Shown one piece after another: positions 5,116 through 7,108 of a stretch of 7,108 nt of DNA. Position numbers and translations under genes: made by a program. How positions within the stretch are numbered: position 1 is the stretch's first letter; each line of letters begins with the position of its first letter. Source of the stretch: CALNYS01 sp964639935 (GTDB lineage: Bacteria > Planctomycetota > Phycisphaerae > Phycisphaerales > UBA1924); assembly GCA_964639935.1 (NCBI GenBank), contig CAZXGT010000112.1, positions 1 through 7,108 of the forward strand, in the 5' to 3' direction. The notes under the pieces were generated by a model. The model made no database searches. It had not been told where the DNA came from and saw nothing but the letters and a program-made list of their open reading frames with translations.

Positions 5116-6552
5116 TCAGTCCGAGCCCTCTGCTCGGGGGGTCGCGGTCGCTGCGCCGCGAATGACGAAGCGGCTGTTGGTCCCGCCGTAGGGATTCGAT
5201 CGGGTGTCTGGATTGAAGGGGTCGGCGATCCAGGCGCCATCGACCACGAGGCGGTACTCGTAGGTCCCGGGCGCCAGCTCGATCGACGCCTCATGGACCC
5301 CGAGCGCTTCGTTGTACCGCATTGGATGCGAGGCGGAGGACCAGCCGTTGAAGTCCGCGGCGATCGCGACAGAGGCGTCCCGATCGGCGGGGTGCACGAA
5401 GAGCGCCCCGCGAGACGTCTCGCGCACGCCATAGAGCTCCGCTGGCCGGCGCGCCGGCTTTTTCCGCGCGCCGTTGACCGGCTGCTCCGCTGGCGGCGCC
5501 AGATGCACGCTTCTGGCCCGACTGATTCGCTCCTGGATCTCCGCGGATCGCGAGAGCAGACGACGCGCGCGATCGGCAAGGTCTCGCGCACGGTCGCTCG
5601 ATGGCGGCGACGCCGCGGTCGCGACGCCGGCCCCGTGATCTCGTTCGATCGCGGCTCGACGAGCGCTCCGCAGGCGATCCGTGGCCTCGGCGGAAACCGG
5701 CGCGGCATCCGGGGCTCGCGGACCCGTCACGCGAACGACGATATCGCGGCGGTCGTCCTGGAACGTTGGGGGGCCGGCCTGGGTGCGAAACTCGAGCCAC
5801 TCGGCGACGGCCGTGTAATCCTCGGCGCCCCATGAGTCCGGGGCGTATTCGACCACCGGCTGACCGAAACTCACCGCCTCACGCAGCTTCGCGTCAAGTC
5901 GGATCGGCGTCGGGATCATCCTGTCGTCGAAGGCCCGGCGGAGTTCCCCGAGCACGCTCCGCGCCATCGAGCTCTCGGCGTTGTGCATCGTCGCGAGGAG
6001 CGAGTAGGGGGTCGTCATCCCGAGCCGCCGCCCGATCGATCGCACTGTCTGCACCTGGCGCTGCGCTCCGTGCATCGAGAGGAACGCCGTCTCAACGGGG
6101 ATGATGATCTCGTCGGCCGCGCGAAGCGCGTTGAAGGTGAGCAGCCCGATGGAAGGGGGGCAGTCGATCACGCAGAACTCGAAGCGATCGGCCAGCCTCG
6201 CCAGCGCCCCAGCGAGCCGCGCGTCGCGATCCGCTTTCTCCGCGATGCCGCCGCGACTGGCCTCGAGCCCCGCCAGCTTGACCGTGCTCGGGGCGAGTTC
6301 CAGATACCGCGCCGCGGTCCACAGGAGCCGCGTCTCGTCGATCGCCCGATCGCCGCCCGCCAGCAGGAGATCCGCCGAGCTCAGGTCGATCTTGGCTTCC
6401 GGCACGGAGAGCCCAGCGGCGCAGTGCGACTGCGGGTCGAGATCGACCAGCAGCGTCGGCCGCCCGCGCCTGGCGAGCGCACCGGCCAGATTGATCGCGG
6501 TGGTGGTCTTCCCACACCCGCCCTTTTGATTCATGATCGCGACGGTTCGCAC
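5116..6552 (-). CDS. ParA-family ATPase fused to a CBM48/AMPK-beta-like glycogen-binding domain
   Basis: The product has 478 residues from a GTG start, with GAGGGG 8 nt upstream. This start puts the P-loop at the usual ParA position. Residues 1-255 form a complete ParA/Soj-type ATPase: deviant Walker A KGGCGKTT (10-17, signature Lys10 and Lys15), Walker A' DLDPQ (37-41), Walker B CVIDCPPS (127-134), and the ParA C-terminal stretch R-L-D-A-K-L-R-E-A-V-S-F-G (218-230) that includes basic residues used for DNA binding in relatives. Residues about 284-370 are a charged, partly helical, Arg-rich linker. Residues about 376-465 match the glycogen-binding module of AMPK-beta: FNGW (401-404), YEYRLVVDG (431-439), W441, DPF, and GGTNS (456-460). 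The two tryptophans and the Asn known to contact glucan are kept; the usual Lys is Arg434. No parB or parS is present. It probably positions or regulates a cargo, possibly an alpha-glucan. Confidence 0.92.
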   Translation of the reverse strand: MRTVAIMNQKGGCGKTTTAINLAGALARRGRPTLLVDLDPQSHCAAGLSVPEAKIDLSSADLLLAGGDRAIDETRLLWTAARYLELAPSTVKLAGLEASRGGIAEKADRDARLAGALARLADRFEFCVIDCPPSIGLLTFNALRAADEIIIPVETAFLSMHGAQRQVQTVRSIGRRLGMTTPYSLLATMHNAESSMARSVLGELRRAFDDRMIPTPIRLDAKLREAVSFGQPVVEYAPDSWGAEDYTAVAEWLEFRTQAGPPTFQDDRRDIVVRVTGPRAPDAAPVSAEATDRLRSARRAAIERDHGAGVATAASPPSSDRARDLADRARRLLSRSAEIQERISRARSVHLAPPAEQPVNGARKKPARRPAELYGVRETSRGALFVHPADRDASVAIAADFNGWSSASHPMRYNEALGVHEASIELAPGTYEYRLVVDGAWIADPFNPDTRSNPYGGTNSRFVIRGAATATPRAEGSD

Positions 6553-6610
6553 GAAAGCGGCCCCTCGGCGTTAGGTGGCGCCCCGGCTCCGCCCGACGGC
6601 GCCCACGATC

Positions 6611-6635
6611 CTTCAGCGGCTCCTGCCGCTTGAAG
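6611..6635 (-). terminator. Stem-loop between aroB and the ParA-type gene (terminator or leader hairpin)
   Basis: CTTCAGCGGC at 6611-6620 pairs with GCCGCT plus GAAG (6625-6635, T6631 bulged) around a TCCT loop, giving ten base pairs. It lies 68 nt after the aroB stop and 58 nt before the ParA start. Neither strand has a T-tract next to it, so it is not a standard terminator. It could be an mRNA 3'-end stabiliser, a Rho-linked structure or a 5' leader element. Confidence 0.4.
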
Positions 6636-6703
6636 TATCGGACGCGACTTTCTCTCCGCTCCACATTGGCGAGAAGACGCCCGAGACCGGGGGGAGACGG
6701 CTC

Positions 6704-7108
6704 TCACCCCGACCGAATCGCCGACCAGCCCGCCCCCAGCGCCGATTCGTCTGGGGACTCGACCATCTCGCACCCGCCACCCGCCGTCGGTACGACGATC
6801 CGAAGGGTCCCGGCGCGGACCTTCTTGTCGGACGCCATCGCCTCGATAAGCCGCTGTGCCTCCGGCAGTTTCACGTCGGTCGGCAGCCCCGCGAGGCGAA
6901 CGCTCTCGCGCACCCGGGCGAGGCCGTCGAACCGGCCCAGCGCCTCGCCCGTCGCCGCCGCGGCGATCAGCCCGAGGCCGACCGCCTCGCCGTGCTTGAG
7001 CGACAGGGCGGGCATCGGCTCGATGACATGCGCGAAGGTGTGACCAAGATTCAGAAGCGCACGCCCGCCGGCCGCGGACTCGGCCTCCTCACGCTCATCG
7101 TCTTCGAC
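6704..7108 (-). CDS. aroB: 3-dehydroquinate synthase, C-terminal part (5' end outside window)
   Basis: The fragment holds the last 134 codons and the stop. AroB converts DAHP to 3-dehydroquinate, the second step of the shikimate pathway in the cytoplasm, using NAD and a divalent metal, usually zinc. The fragment contains ALLNLGHTFAHVIE and, 16 residues after the first His of that motif, KHGEAVGLGL. In AroB the GHT and HGE histidines are two of the three metal ligands and are spaced exactly this way; the third ligand (Glu) lies outside the window. The tail has DKKVRAG and L-R-I-V-V-P, typical of the AroB C-terminus. Related sugar-phosphate cyclases share these motifs, but nothing here argues for one of them. 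It runs in the same direction as the ParA-type gene, 151 bp upstream of it. Confidence 0.93.
   Translation of the reverse strand, partial: VEDDEREEAESAAGGRALLNLGHTFAHVIEPMPALSLKHGEAVGLGLIAAAATGEALGRFDGLARVRESVRLAGLPTDVKLPEAQRLIEAMASDKKVRAGTLRIVVPTAGGGCEMVESPDESALGAGWSAIRSG

Noticed and set aside
5116..6552. Interpretation as a standard chromosome-partition parA
   Set aside because: No parB gene follows and no TGTTTCACGTGAAACA-like parS site was seen. The C-terminal glycogen-binding-like domain is not part of Soj/ParA.

Overview
The window is GC-rich bacterial chromosomal DNA with short intergenic gaps, GTG starts and clear AAGGAG-type ribosome binding sites at several genes. No phage, plasmid, insertion-sequence, CRISPR, tRNA or rRNA signal is visible. 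The ParA protein with a C-terminal glycogen-binding-like domain, the weakly conserved lipoproteins and the Gly-rich ClpX N-terminus suggest a Planctomycetota lineage, perhaps Phycisphaerae. That placement is an impression from family resemblance, not a computed result.

Left part (1-1832): two envelope transcription units diverge from an 88-bp gap. A lipoprotein gene, cut by the window edge, runs leftwards. A second lipoprotein gene runs rightwards and overlaps, by the four bases GTGA, a gene for a 108-residue single-pass membrane protein with a SHOCT-like C-terminal motif. Both lipoproteins carry an LPP20-like pattern just after the lipobox, so they may be related envelope proteins.

Centre (1833-3819): clpX, the AAA+ unfoldase of the ClpXP protease, is complete and has every expected motif plus an unusual Gly/Ser-rich extension before its zinc finger. 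No clpP, lon or tig is next to it. A 452-bp region without a convincing gene follows. It holds a weak hairpin right after clpX, a good intrinsic terminator near 3655-3685, and a very stable hairpin at 3765-3802 where converging transcription meets.

Right part (3820-7108, all on the minus strand): the 3' part of aroB (3-dehydroquinate synthase) is followed by a ParA-family ATPase fused to a CBM48/AMPK-beta-like glycogen-binding domain. After that comes a 418-residue protein whose middle looks like a ParA/MinD fold that has lost its Walker A lysine. The two ParA-like genes are 39 bp apart and probably cotranscribed. They are the most interesting part of the window: an orphan ParA with no ParB or parS here, carrying a carbohydrate-binding module, next to a probable pseudo-ATPase. 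A reasonable but untested idea is a ParA-type positioning or regulatory module linked to glycogen or another alpha-glucan.
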